NCBI RefSeq assembly: GCF_026241105.1
Contig: NZ_JAPFFT010000018.1
Location: 1 to 64,000 of the forward strand
Direction: 5' to 3'
DNA from: Arthrobacter rhizophilus
GTDB taxonomy: Bacteria; Actinomycetota; Actinomycetes; Actinomycetales; Micrococcaceae
Length of the DNA stretch: 64,000 bases
Below the pieces are notes generated by a model. It did no database searches. It worked only from the letters and a program-made list of their open reading frames with translations, and was not told the origin of the DNA. Below, piece after piece: positions 1 to 8,392 of the stretch. Position numbers and translations under genes: made by a program. Within the stretch, counting starts at the first letter, position 1, and each line of letters starts with the position of its first letter.

Positions 1-76
1 CCCAAACCCCACGCACTCCATACACCACCACCACCCCCCCCGCCCGCGCGCCCCCCCCCGCGGCGCCCCCCCCACT
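1..76. other. C-rich low-complexity contig end
   Basis: Runs of C broken by CA and CG steps fill the first ~76 bases, with no codon structure and almost no G on this strand outside the CG runs. Composition changes abruptly to normal coding sequence afterwards. A sequencing or assembly artefact at a contig end is the simplest explanation; a genuine simple-sequence tract cannot be excluded. Confidence 0.6.
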
Positions 77-99
77 TTCCGGTCCAAGGGGTTAGGTCA

Positions 100-579
100 A
101 TGCCGACTATCTCTGACCCGATTGTCCCCGCCGGCGCACCGCGTCCCCGGGCTGAACGAATCTGGTGCGGCACTTGCGGCACCAATGAGCACGTGATTCT
201 TGATTCCATAGAGCCCCTCAAATCGCCGATGGCAGAGCTCGTGGATATCGCCTACATTTGCGCAGAATGCGACACTGCTTATGCCCATTCGGCTACATTC
301 CAGGACGTCGCGGAGATCCTGAACCAGCGTGGAACGGTATCGGATGTGCTCCAATTCGGCGGCGAATACATCCATTGCGGCGAACCCATGAAAATTTCGG
401 GAACCGGATTCCACAGCGTGTATGCGCCGATGTCCACCGAGGACCCCGCGATAGATCTTCTCGACGTGTACCTGGCGACAAAGGTGTTGCAATGCCGCTG
501 CGGGTTCCGGATGGAGCTCCCCCTCATAGCCGGGACCTCGACCGAAGGAGGAACGCATGCCAAGCAAGAAGAATCCTAG
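100..579 (+). CDS. Hypothetical protein with zinc-ribbon-like cysteine pairs
   Basis: 159 aa, no family name recognised. It has several CxxC pairs: CGTC near residues 23-26, CAEC near 53-56, and later HCG and CRC sites (residues ~92 and ~151), which suggests one or two zinc ribbons. There is no signal peptide or membrane segment, so it is probably cytosolic. The ATG at 100 is preceded by AGGGG at 88-92. Its 3' end overlaps the next small gene by 23 bp, so the two are probably co-transcribed. The function is unknown; metal binding is inferred from the cysteine pattern only. Confidence 0.6.
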   Translation: MPTISDPIVPAGAPRPRAERIWCGTCGTNEHVILDSIEPLKSPMAELVDIAYICAECDTAYAHSATFQDVAEILNQRGTVSDVLQFGGEYIHCGEPMKISGTGFHSVYAPMSTEDPAIDLLDVYLATKVLQCRCGFRMELPLIAGTSTEGGTHAKQEES

Positions 580-823
580 CCTCAAAGATCCGGAACTCTA
601 CGAAACCCTCCGCGAGGACGGCACCTCCAAGGAAAAGGCCGCCAGGATCTCGAATGCCGCTGCCAAGGTGGGCCGCAAGGAAATCGGCCGGCGGGGCGGC
701 ACCTCGGGCGACTATGAGGACTGGACAGTGCCCCAACTCAAGTCCCGAGCCAAGGAACTGGGCCTCACAGGCTACTCAAGCAAGAAGAAGGCCGAACTCA
801 TCTCGGCCCTTCGAAACCACTAG
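557..823 (+). CDS. Small SAP/Rho-N-like protein
   Basis: 88 aa, basic. The N-terminal half is a conserved small-protein module ([18 protein letters not shown], then an AARISNAAA stretch). The C-terminal half reads [20 protein letters not shown] followed by [13 protein letters not shown], the helix-extended-helix pattern of SAP or Rho N-terminal domains that bind nucleic acid. AGGAGG at 545-550 sits well before the ATG at 557. It overlaps the upstream gene by 23 bp and lies next to the Ku/LigD repair pair. A nucleic-acid-binding role is inferred from the SAP-like motif; a specific role in repair is not shown. Confidence 0.75.
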   Translation: MPSKKNPSLKDPELYETLREDGTSKEKAARISNAAAKVGRKEIGRRGGTSGDYEDWTVPQLKSRAKELGLTGYSSKKKAELISALRNH

Positions 824-860
824 GCCATCCACCGGACATGCTCTCCGCCCGGACCCAGGA

Positions 861-885
861 ATGGACATATTCGCATTATGTCCAT
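861..885. terminator. Inverted repeat between convergent genes
   Basis: ATGGACATA (861-869) and TATGTCCAT (877-885) form a perfect 9-bp inverted repeat with a 7-nt loop. It lies between the end of the SAP-like gene and the end of Ku, so it could terminate either strand. There is no clear U-tract. Confidence 0.35.
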
Positions 886-899
886 TCCTCGCCTCGCAC

Positions 900-965
900 G
901 AGGGACATGTCCACTGTTCCTCGGAGCGCCCAGAGGGACATGTCCAGTGCTCGCTGGAGCGCACG
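900..965. repeat. 33-bp tandem repeat with GGACATGTCC palindromes
   Basis: Two consecutive, similar 33-bp units (900-932 and 933-965). Each contains the self-complementary decamer GGACATGTCC (903-912 and 936-945) followed by a conserved GGAGCGC. A partial copy, GGACATG, lies at 834-840. They sit in the convergent gap between the SAP-like gene and Ku. Confidence 0.6.
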
Positions 966-976
966 ACGGCGCCGCG

Positions 977-1849
977 TCAGGCTTTCTTGACCCGCGCCCT
1001 GGGCTTGCTGGCCGCTTTGGCCGTCCCGACGTCGTCGGACTCCTCGCTGCCGGGGGATCCTTTGCCGCGCTTCTTCTCAAGGCTCCGCTTGAGGGCCTCC
1101 ATGAGGTCGATGACCTCGCCGCCCACGCCTTCGCTTACTGTCACGCCGAACGTCTCCTCGGTGTCGATGGAGTCGCCCTTTTCGAGTTTGGCCGCGATGA
1201 GTTGGCGCAGTTGCACCTGGTAATTGTCGGTGTATTGCTCGGGCTCGAAGTCGCGCGCCATGGAGTCCACCAGGGCCGAGGACATCTCCAGCTCCTTGTC
1301 CGAGATCTTGACGTCGGTCTCCAGCGACGGGAAGTTGGCTTCACGTACCTCGTCGTCCCAGAGCAGGGATTGCAGCATCAGGACGTCCCCCCGCACGCGC
1401 AGGGCCCCCAGCCTGGTCTTCTGCCGGAGGGCGTACTGCACAATGGCCACGCGCTCGGTGTCCTGGAGGGTGCGCAGAAGCAGCATGTAGGCCTTGGGCG
1501 ACTTGGAATCCGGCTCCAGGTAGTAGGGCCGCTCGTACATGATGGGGTCCAACTGCTCGGCCGGGACGAACTCCACTACCTCGATTTCGCGGCTGTTCTC
1601 CGCGGGCAGGGACTTCAAATCCGCGGAGGACAGCACCACCGTGCGGCCTTCCTCTTCGTAGGCCTTGTCGATATCCTCGTAATCCACAACAGAGGCGCAG
1701 ATTTCGCACTTCCGTTGGTAACGGATGCGGCCTCCGTCTTTGTTGTGGACTTGGTGAAGACTGACATCGTGGTCCTCGGTGGCGCTGTAGAGCTTGACGG
1801 GCACGTTGACCAGCCCGAACGCGATAGAACCCTTCCATATGGCCCTCAT
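977..1849 (-). CDS. ku: Ku protein, non-homologous end joining
   Basis: 290 aa, the usual length of bacterial Ku. It opens with MRAIWKGSIAFGLVNVPVKL, the family signature, and keeps the central LHQVH, RIRYQRKCE and YYLEPD segments of the beta-barrel core that threads onto DNA ends. The last ~35 residues are Lys/Arg/Ser-rich, typical of the flexible basic tail of actinobacterial Ku. It should bind double-strand ends as a homodimer and recruit LigD, which is divergently encoded only 38 bp away. No strong Shine-Dalgarno sequence precedes the ATG. Confidence 0.96.
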   Translation of the reverse strand: MRAIWKGSIAFGLVNVPVKLYSATEDHDVSLHQVHNKDGGRIRYQRKCEICASVVDYEDIDKAYEEEGRTVVLSSADLKSLPAENSREIEVVEFVPAEQLDPIMYERPYYLEPDSKSPKAYMLLLRTLQDTERVAIVQYALRQKTRLGALRVRGDVLMLQSLLWDDEVREANFPSLETDVKISDKELEMSSALVDSMARDFEPEQYTDNYQVQLRQLIAAKLEKGDSIDTEETFGVTVSEGVGGEVIDLMEALKRSLEKKRGKGSPGSEESDDVGTAKAASKPRARVKKA

Positions 1850-1887
1850 GCACTAAGTGAACATCACAACTCGGCGGAGGTGAAGAG

Positions 1888-4521
1888 GTGGCAACCAGCC
1901 AAAAGGAACGCGTCAACGTTGAAGGCCATGAACTGACGCTCACCAACCTGGGCAAAATCATCTACCCGGAGACTGGCACCACCAAGGCCGAAGTGCTCGA
2001 GTACTACGCAGCCGTGGCACCGTTCCTGATCCCCGCCGCCGCCAACCGGCCCGCCACGCGTAAGCGTTGGGTGCACGGCGTAGGGACCACGGAGGACCCC
2101 GGGCAGATGTTCTTCCAGAAGAACCTGGACCACTCCACCCCGTCCTGGGTTCCGCGCGTCACCATCCAGCACCGGGACCACAGCAACGTTTACCCCCTCG
2201 TCAACAACCTCGCCACACTGACCTGGCTGGCCCAGATAGCCGCCTTGGAGATCCACGTGCCGCAATGGCAGGTGGACGCCGACGGAACCATGTTGCCGCC
2301 GGACCGCCTCGTCCTTGACCTCGACCCCGGCCCGGGCACAGGCCTCGCCGAATGCGTTGAAGTGGCCAAGCTGGCGCGCAGCATCCTGCAGGACATCGGG
2401 CTTGATCCCGTCCCTGTGACGAGCGGCAGCAAAGGGATCCACCTCTACGCCGGGCTGGATGGCACGCGCAAATGGGAGCAGGTTTCAGCGTTCGCACACG
2501 AATTGGCGCGATCGCTCGAGGCGGACCACCCTGACCTGGTGGTCAGCGATATGAAGAAGACCCTGCGCAACGGCAAGGTCTTGGTGGACTGGAGCCAGAA
2601 CAGCGGAAACAAGACCACAATCGTCCCGTACTCCCTTCGCGGACGCGCGCACCCAATGGTGGCCGCACCGCGGACATGGCGGGAACTCACCTCAGCAAAG
2701 CTTGAGCATCTGGACTTCACAGCTGTCATGAAGCGCGTCAAAGAGGGGAAGGACCCTTTCGCCGGGGTGGCGTCCGGGAGCTCCGGGCACTCGCCCGTGC
2801 ACGCGACCATCGGATCCAGAGACAAGAACGACGACGACGGCTCCCCCGGCGCGGCCGGCGCCAGAACCGCCGCTGGAGGCACCGGAGCCAGAACCGGGCT
2901 TGGAGGCACCGCCGTCGGAGGCATCGCTGTGAACCCGCGGTTGGCCAGCTACTTGGACAAGCGCGATCCGCAGCGGACACCGGAACCGTTTCCCGCCGTC
3001 GAACACCAACCGGGGTGGCGCCCGCTCCAGGCCGATGCGGAACCCAATCCCCCCGGCGGAATCTTCGTCATCCAGGAACATCATGCCCGCCGCTTCCACC
3101 TGGATTTCCGGCTGGAACACAACGGCGTCTTGGCGTCGTGGGCCTTGCCACGTGGGGTGCCGGACACTCCGGCCAAGAACCACCTCGCGGTGCGCACGGA
3201 AGACCACCCGATGGAGTATGCGCAGTTCGCGGGCATCATTCCAAAGGGCGAATACGGTGCCGGGACTGTCAGCATCTGGGACAGCGGCGTGTTCGAATGC
3301 GAAAAATGGCGCGACGGCAAAGAAGTGATCGCTACCCTCACCGGCAAGCCCGGCGGCGGATTGCACGGCATCCGCCGTTTTGCGCTCATCCACACTGGGG
3401 AGTCGCCATCGCAATGGCTGATCCACCTGATGAAGGACAAACCGGGCCACCGGACCCTGCTGTTGCCTGATGCCCCGTCGCGTTCGAGCGGCACTCCCAG
3501 CTACGCGCCCATGCTCGCAACCTCCGGGACTGCGGCCGATGTTTCCTCCGGCGACTGGTTGTTTGAGCTCAAATGGGACGGCTTCCGCGCCATCGTTTCA
3601 GGTTCGGGTGGCAAGATCAGGCTGACCAGCCGCTCCGGGGTCGACATGACCCCCACCTACCCCGAGCTATCGGATCCGCAGTACTGGCCGGACCACGACT
3701 TCGTGGCAGACGGCGAAATCGTGGCACTCAGCAAGAACGGCCGGCCCAGTTTCGAGTTGCTCCAGAAGCGGATGAACCTCTTCAAACCCGGCGACGTCGG
3801 ACGCGCCCGGGCTGCGGTCCCCGTGCAGCTCATGCTGTTCGATCTCCTGTACGACGCCGGATCCCGCAGCAGCGCCGACAAAGGCGGCAGCGCCGAAAAA
3901 GGCGGCAGCGCCGAAAAAGGCGGCAGCGCCGACCTCACCTCCCTGCCGCTCGGCGAGCGCCGGGACCGGCTGGCGGCCTTCCATGCCGGGCTGACTGCCG
4001 CGGGCTCCCCCATCCATGTATCCGAAGTGTTGGAGCACGATCTTGCCGACATTCTGGCCAGCGCCGCGGAGCTCGGATTGGAGGGGGTCATGGCCAAGCG
4101 CGCGGATAGCCGGTACCAGTCGGGGCGGCGCAGCAGGTCCTGGATCAAGCTCAAGTTGGAACGCACGCAGGAAGTGGTGGTGGGTGGTTGGCGGCCCGGC
4201 GCCGGGGCGAGGCTCGGGACCATTGGCGCGTTGCTGGTGGGGATCCCCGACGGCGACAAGCTGCGCTACGCCGGCCGCGTCGGCACCGGTTTCAAGGACT
4301 GGCAACTCCGCGACATCCTGCAGCGCTTGGAGCGGCTCGACCGCCAGGATTCCCCCTTCCATGACATCCCGGCCGAGGACGCCGCCACCGCCCATTGGGT
4401 TGCCCCCGAGCTCGTAGGAGAGGTGACGTTCGGCGATTGGACCGGCACCGAGAGGATGCGGCATCCCGTCTGGCGGGGGTGGCGCCCGGACAAGTCCCCC
4501 GACGACGTCCAGCGCGGCTAG
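1888..4521 (+). CDS. ligD: Multifunctional ATP-dependent DNA ligase LigD
   Basis: 877 aa with the three NHEJ activities in mycobacterial order. The polymerase/primase domain spans ~1-300, with catalytic DLD at residues 144-146 and GSKGIHLY near 180. The 3'-phosphoesterase domain follows (HHARRFHLDFRLEHNG from ~398). The ATP-dependent ligase domain has nucleotidyl-transfer Lys562 in KWDG, and its OB-fold runs to the C-terminus. A low-complexity Gly/Ala/Thr linker (~residues 310-350) separates polymerase from phosphoesterase, and an in-frame GGSAEK repeat interrupts the ligase domain. The GTG start at 1888 is preceded by GGCGGAGG at 1872-1879. It acts with the divergently encoded Ku to fill, trim and seal broken ends. 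Confidence 0.96.
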   Translation: MATSQKERVNVEGHELTLTNLGKIIYPETGTTKAEVLEYYAAVAPFLIPAAANRPATRKRWVHGVGTTEDPGQMFFQKNLDHSTPSWVPRVTIQHRDHSNVYPLVNNLATLTWLAQIAALEIHVPQWQVDADGTMLPPDRLVLDLDPGPGTGLAECVEVAKLARSILQDIGLDPVPVTSGSKGIHLYAGLDGTRKWEQVSAFAHELARSLEADHPDLVVSDMKKTLRNGKVLVDWSQNSGNKTTIVPYSLRGRAHPMVAAPRTWRELTSAKLEHLDFTAVMKRVKEGKDPFAGVASGSSGHSPVHATIGSRDKNDDDGSPGAAGARTAAGGTGARTGLGGTAVGGIAVNPRLASYLDKRDPQRTPEPFPAVEHQPGWRPLQADAEPNPPGGIFVIQEHHARRFHLDFRLEHNGVLASWALPRGVPDTPAKNHLAVRTEDHPMEYAQFAGIIPKGEYGAGTVSIWDSGVFECEKWRDGKEVIATLTGKPGGGLHGIRRFALIHTGESPSQWLIHLMKDKPGHRTLLLPDAPSRSSGTPSYAPMLATSGTAADVSSGDWLFELKWDGFRAIVSGSGGKIRLTSRSGVDMTPTYPELSDPQYWPDHDFVADGEIVALSKNGRPSFELLQKRMNLFKPGDVGRARAAVPVQLMLFDLLYDAGSRSSADKGGSAEKGGSAEKGGSADLTSLPLGERRDRLAAFHAGLTAAGSPIHVSEVLEHDLADILASAAELGLEGVMAKRADSRYQSGRRSRSWIKLKLERTQEVVVGGWRPGAGARLGTIGALLVGIPDGDKLRYAGRVGTGFKDWQLRDILQRLERLDRQDSPFHDIPAEDAATAHWVAPELVGEVTFGDWTGTERMRHPVWRGWRPDKSPDDVQRG
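3865..3936 (+). repeat. 18-bp in-frame tandem repeat inside ligD
   Basis: Four 18-bp units: an imperfect one at 3865-3882, two identical ones at 3883-3900 and 3901-3918, and a final degenerate one ending near 3936. They encode the Ser/Ala/Lys/Gly linker GGSAEK-GGSAEK within the ligase domain. As the length is a multiple of three, copy number could change without breaking the frame. Confidence 0.85.
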
Positions 4522-4540
4522 GCGCGGCTAGGCCAGCCAT

Positions 4541-4598
4541 GACACGGAAAATGCCCTGCGCCACCAGAATTCCGGTCTCGCAGGGCATTTTCCGTGTC
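4541..4598. terminator. Perfect 20-bp inverted repeat, probable bidirectional terminator
   Basis: GACACGGAAAATGCCCTGCG (4541-4560) is repeated exactly in inverse at 4579-4598, with an 18-nt loop. It lies between the convergent ends of ligD and the small minus-strand gene. The internal A/T run can serve as a U-tract on either strand. Confidence 0.7.
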
Positions 4599-4612
4599 GC
4601 GGGCGAATATTT

Positions 4613-4873
4613 CTAAGAGGAGTGCGGCATCTGGGGACGGCTGGTGCGGTGGACCGCGGTGACCGCCGCTTGCTGGCCGACGCGGCCGTGGCTGGCTCCG
4701 CGGTCCTTAGGATGCTTGGTCTTGCCGCTACCGTCCGGCCAGGCCGCCCCTTGGGTTGAGCCCAGCGTGACGGCCACAGTTGCCGGGGCCGGCATGGGCG
4801 CCATATCCATGGACTCGACCAGGTGGCTGGCTACCTCGGAGTTGATTTGTTGCGCAACGCGCTTCGCAGCCAT
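4613..4873 (-). CDS. Small hypothetical protein
   Basis: 86 aa beginning MAAKRVAQQINSEVASHLVE. I chose the ATG at 4873 because AAAGGAAG lies just upstream on the minus strand; the reading frame stays open 13 codons further up, without a better ribosome site. There is a helical N-terminal region, then a hydrophilic Pro/Gly/Lys-rich tail. No recognisable domain, signal or membrane segment. It lies between two likely termination regions and downstream of another small gene on the same strand. Confidence 0.5.
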   Translation of the reverse strand: MAAKRVAQQINSEVASHLVESMDMAPMPAPATVAVTLGSTQGAAWPDGSGKTKHPKDRGASHGRVGQQAAVTAVHRTSRPQMPHSS

Positions 4874-4945
4874 TGTTCTTCCTTTCTGCGTTGAAACGAA
4901 GGGATTTTCCATACTAGGTGGGAGCGGTCCGCTTGTCTGCAGGAT

Positions 4946-5173
4946 CTACCAACGGACTTTCTTCTCGGACTTGGCCAGCTTGCCACTCGCTTGAGTGGGC
5001 TTGTGTCCTTTTCCGGTGCTTTGCCAGCTGTTCCCTGCCCCGCCACGGGACTTGCTGGCCAGCATCTCCTTCTGGGCGTCAGTCAGTTTCGATCTGACAC
5101 CGGCAGCCGGGGTGTCAGTTTCCTGCTCGGCGGGTTCCTGCCCGGCGTCGGTTTCCGGTGTGTTGGGTGTCAT
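4946..5173 (-). CDS. Small hydrophilic hypothetical protein
   Basis: 75 aa. An acidic, Thr/Pro/Glu-rich N-terminus is followed by a basic C-terminus (Lys/Ser/Gly, ending KKVRW). It looks intrinsically disordered and has no recognisable domain. TAAGGAG is correctly spaced before the ATG at 5173, which supports translation. It may share a transcript with the 86-aa protein gene 72 bp downstream. Confidence 0.5.
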   Translation of the reverse strand: MTPNTPETDAGQEPAEQETDTPAAGVRSKLTDAQKEMLASKSRGGAGNSWQSTGKGHKPTQASGKLAKSEKKVRW

Positions 5174-5489
5174 GCAGTGGACTCCTTAAAGCTCTTGATT
5201 TGCCGGAGGAGGTCTCGGGACGCGACGTCCTCTGCGGGGTCCAAATAGCAACAGTTACAGGAACGGCGCGGAGGCGAAGCCTCAACAGGCGTGGATTTTT
5301 GTCGGTTCAAACTCAACGGCGTCGGATCAACGTCCGCAGTGGCGTAGCCAGCATCTGCGACGAACCAGGACCCGCTGGTCTATTCAAAAATCAGTGTTCC
5401 CATACACCCACCCTAAACACTCCGGACCGGGTTTGTGAACCCTGACTTTCCCGGAGCGCGTTTCACGCATGGCCTCCATGTCGGCTCTG
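5174..5489. other. Intergenic stretch without recognised gene
   Basis: No convincing coding frame on either strand. It must hold the promoter of the minus-strand small genes. I see no clear consensus boxes, repeats or RNA gene here. Confidence 0.5.
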
Positions 5490-5492
5490 GGC

Positions 5493-5657
5493 TAGCATGG
5501 CATTTCAAGCGACTCGCGACGTGTCCCTAGCCGAGTCCTTACGCCAGGAGGTGAGACCCATCAAAGCAGCAATCCACGGGTGCTCCCTCCCGATCCCACG
5601 GCGAGCCTGAACTAGGTGGCCCGGAGAGCACCCCTCGGTATCCCGAAAGGCTCTCCC
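5493..5657 (+). promoter_or_regulatory. Long structured 5' leader of the PrmC-like gene
   Basis: A possible -10 (TAGCAT, 5493-5498) would give a leader of about 150 nt. The leader contains AGGAGG at 5547-5552 with no conventional start at the right distance. It also has an 8-bp inverted repeat, GGGTGCTC (5578-5585) and GAGCACCC (5626-5633), ending shortly before the real ribosome site GAAAGG (5645-5650). It matches no riboswitch class that I know. A leader-peptide or structural attenuation role is inference. Confidence 0.3.
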
Positions 5658-6461
5658 ATGTCAGCACCCACGTTCCACCCCTCCCACTCCGCCGTGACAT
5701 CTCGGCTCCGTTCCGCCGGTTGCGTCTTCGCTGAAGACGAAGCCCGGCTCCTGATCGACGCCGCGCACACTCCCGAGGAACTCGACCGGATGGTCGACCA
5801 ACGGGTTTCAGGGCTGCCCCTCGAACACCTCCTCGGCTGGGCTGAATTCTGCGGCCAACACCTTGCCGTGGACCCGGGAGTCTTCGTCCCCCGCCGCCGC
5901 ACGGAGTACCTCGCCCAGGAGGCGGCCCGCATCGCCCGGCCGGGCGCCGTCGTCGTCGATCTTTGCTGTGGTTCGGGTGCCGTGGGCGCCGCGGTGGCCG
6001 CCGCGGTGGGCGGCGTCGAACTGCACGCCGCCGACGTCGACCCAGTTGCGGTCCGCTGCGCGGCTCACAACGTCGGGCCGGCAGGCGGAGAAGTGCATGA
6101 AGGCGATCTCTATTCAGCCCTGCCGGTCTCTCTTCGCGGTCGCGTGGACGTCCTAGTGGCCAACGCTCCTTACGTCCCTACGGACGCGATCAGGATGATG
6201 CCGCCGGAGGCCCGGCTGTATGAACCGCTCATGGCGCTCGACGGCGGCGCAGACGGACTGGACGTGCAGCGCCGGATCGCTGGGGAGGCGCCGTTGTGGC
6301 TGGCTCCCGGGGGTAACCTGCTGATCGAAACGAGCGTCCGGCAAGCCCCGACGACCGCGGCCCTGTTTGAGCTCGCCGGATTGACCGCCAAAGTAGTCCA
6401 TTCCGACCAATTCGACGCCACGGTGGTGCTCGGAAAACTACAGGAATCTCACCGGAAATGA
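5658..6461 (+). CDS. PrmC/HemK-related protein methyltransferase, substrate unknown
   Basis: 267 aa, a SAM-dependent methyltransferase of the PrmC/HemK type: an N-terminal helical substrate domain (~1-75), then a Rossmann core with VVDLCCGSGAVG as the SAM loop and HAADVDP as the acidic loop. The catalytic tetrapeptide is NAPY (residues 169-172) rather than NPPY, which marks a paralogue branch rather than the housekeeping release-factor glutamine methyltransferase. I start it at the ATG at 5658 because GAAAGG lies 7 nt upstream; a start at 5616 would fall inside the leader hairpin. It is monocistronic. The target protein is unknown. Confidence 0.8.
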   Translation: MSAPTFHPSHSAVTSRLRSAGCVFAEDEARLLIDAAHTPEELDRMVDQRVSGLPLEHLLGWAEFCGQHLAVDPGVFVPRRRTEYLAQEAARIARPGAVVVDLCCGSGAVGAAVAAAVGGVELHAADVDPVAVRCAAHNVGPAGGEVHEGDLYSALPVSLRGRVDVLVANAPYVPTDAIRMMPPEARLYEPLMALDGGADGLDVQRRIAGEAPLWLAPGGNLLIETSVRQAPTTAALFELAGLTAKVVHSDQFDATVVLGKLQESHRK

Positions 6462-6715
6462 TCAGCAAACTGTGCTTTTCATGGTCCTGGCCCAAATAAT
6501 TTGGTAACGAAGTCCCGGAACACGCCAAATCCGCGTGATTCCGGGGCTGTAGAGGGCAAATGGATGTAAGGCATTTGCGCCGAAAATGGGCCGGAATAGC
6601 CTCGAAATTCGGAGTCCGGCTCTCCATTTCGGCCAATTTCGCGTAAAATTGAAACCCTGCCCAGAGCGGAGCAGCTGTATGTCGCAAGCAAATGATCTCC
6701 CTAGGAGAAACCCAA

Positions 6716-8302
6716 ATGCCCACAGACCGAAGCATTACCGACTCTTCAGCAGGCGCTAGGAACGCCGCTGCAACGAGCAATACCGCAACACGCGGTGTCT
6801 CAAAATTGAAACTTCCAACACGCCGTCGACTCAAGGTATCCGACGTCAACGTCGTAAACCAGCCCATGCTGAAAAAAGCACTCGGCGGCACGATCGTCGG
6901 TAACACCATGGAATGGTACGACGTCGGCGTGTTCGGCTACCTCATCACCACCATGGGGCCCGTCTTCCTGCCCGAGGCCGACAAGTCCGTGCAGACCCTG
7001 TTCCTGCTGGGAACATTCGCCGCAACTTTCGTGGCCCGTCCCCTCGGCGGCGTAATCTTCGGCTGGCTGGGTGACAAGGTGGGCCGCCAAAAGGTGCTCG
7101 CCACGACACTCCTGTTGATGGCGGCGAGCACCTTCGCCGTCGGACTCCTGCCTGGATACGCCCAAATCGGCATCTGGGCAGCTGTGCTGCTCGTCACCCT
7201 GAAGCTCGTCCAGGGTTTCTCCACGGGCGGCGAATACGCCGGCGCCACCACGTTCGTGAGCGAATACGCTCCGGACAAGCGCCGTGGATTCTTCGCGAGC
7301 TTCCTTGATATGGGCTCATACATCGGCTTCGCCCTCGGCGCGGCCTTCGTATCCGTCCTGCAGCTCACCATCGGCCAATCGGCCATGGAGGACTGGGGCT
7401 GGCGCTTGCCGTTCCTCCTCGCGGGACCGCTCGGCGTCATCGCCGTGTACTTCCGTAGCAAGATCGAGGAATCCCCCCAGTTCCAAGCCACTCTGGATGC
7501 CCAGGAAGCCCTCGCCGCGGACGCAGCGGCGGGCGATGCCGCAGTAGCCAAGGGCCCCATCGGCATCGTCAAGGCTTACTGGCGCCAGATTATCCTCGCC
7601 ATGATCCTCGCCGCAGCCGCCAACACCGTGGGCTACATGCTGACTTCCTACATGCCCACCTACCTGACCGAGTCCAAGGGCTACGACCCCGTTCACGGCA
7701 CTCTGCTGACCATTCCCGTGTTGGTCATCATGGCCGTCTGCATCCCGCTGACCGGCAAGCTCTCCGACCGCATTGGCCGCCGGCCCGTGCTGTGGATCGG
7801 CGCCATCAGCACGGTCGTCTTCGCCGTTCCGGCATTCCTGCTGATCGGACTCGGTGGCATTTGGTCTACCCTTGCCGGTTTGGCCCTGGTCGCGTTCCCC
7901 GTCACGTTCTACGTGGCCAACCTCGCCTCGGCACTGCCGGCACTGTTCCCGACGTCGAGCCGTTACGGCGGCATGGGTATCGCCTACAACTTCTCCGTGG
8001 CGATCTTCGGCGGTACTACGCCGTTCATTGTCGCTGCCTTGATCAAGGCATCGGGCGACGACATGATGCCGGCTTACTACCTCATGGGCACGTCCGTGGT
8101 TGGCGCAATCGCCATCTACTTCCTGCGTGAATCTGCGCAGCGCCCACTCCCCGGTTCCATGCCCAGCGTGGACACCCCGGCGGAGGCTCACGAGCTGGTG
8201 GCCACTCAGGACACCAACCCTTTGATCGACCTGGACGAGATGCCGTTCGATGACGGCACCCTCGTAGCAGCGGAGCCGGACCGGGACCACGTCCCGGCCT
8301 AG
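6716..8302 (+). CDS. MHS-family MFS symporter, ProP-like
   Basis: 528 aa, 12 predicted membrane helices. The first helix begins GNTMEWYDVGVFGYL, the metabolite:H+ symporter signature. The loop 2-3 motif GWLGDKVGRQKV and the GFSTGGEYAGATTFVSEYAP segment are the closest to ProP/ShiA-type transporters of proline, betaine and organic acids. AGGAG at 6703-6707 fixes the start at 6716; the frame is open slightly further up. An AT-rich 250-bp region precedes it. The substrate cannot be read from sequence; an osmolyte or carboxylate symporter is likely. Confidence 0.85.
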   Translation: MPTDRSITDSSAGARNAAATSNTATRGVSKLKLPTRRRLKVSDVNVVNQPMLKKALGGTIVGNTMEWYDVGVFGYLITTMGPVFLPEADKSVQTLFLLGTFAATFVARPLGGVIFGWLGDKVGRQKVLATTLLLMAASTFAVGLLPGYAQIGIWAAVLLVTLKLVQGFSTGGEYAGATTFVSEYAPDKRRGFFASFLDMGSYIGFALGAAFVSVLQLTIGQSAMEDWGWRLPFLLAGPLGVIAVYFRSKIEESPQFQATLDAQEALAADAAAGDAAVAKGPIGIVKAYWRQIILAMILAAAANTVGYMLTSYMPTYLTESKGYDPVHGTLLTIPVLVIMAVCIPLTGKLSDRIGRRPVLWIGAISTVVFAVPAFLLIGLGGIWSTLAGLALVAFPVTFYVANLASALPALFPTSSRYGGMGIAYNFSVAIFGGTTPFIVAALIKASGDDMMPAYYLMGTSVVGAIAIYFLRESAQRPLPGSMPSVDTPAEAHELVATQDTNPLIDLDEMPFDDGTLVAAEPDRDHVPA

Positions 8303-8339
8303 TCCCCGGCTTTCCGAAGGCTGTCCCGCATTGGAGGTC

Positions 8340-8357
8340 TAGGGCCGTTCGGCCCTA
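8340..8357 (+). terminator. Small GC hairpin between the MHS transporter and narG
   Basis: TAGGGCC, a GTTC loop and GGCCCTA form a perfect 7-bp stem. It follows the transporter stop by 38 bp and could end that transcript before narG. There is no U-tract, so it may instead be a leader structure of the nar transcript. Confidence 0.35.
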
Positions 8358-8392
8358 TCCATGGGTGGAAATCGCAATTTAGGCTCGAAGGC

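Noticed and set aside
878-1936. Open frame opposite Ku
   Set aside because: Antisense shadow of a full-length, recognised Ku gene.
5553-5606. Leader peptide gene starting at ATC after AGGAGG
   Set aside because: No conventional start at proper spacing; kept only as a hypothesis within the leader finding.
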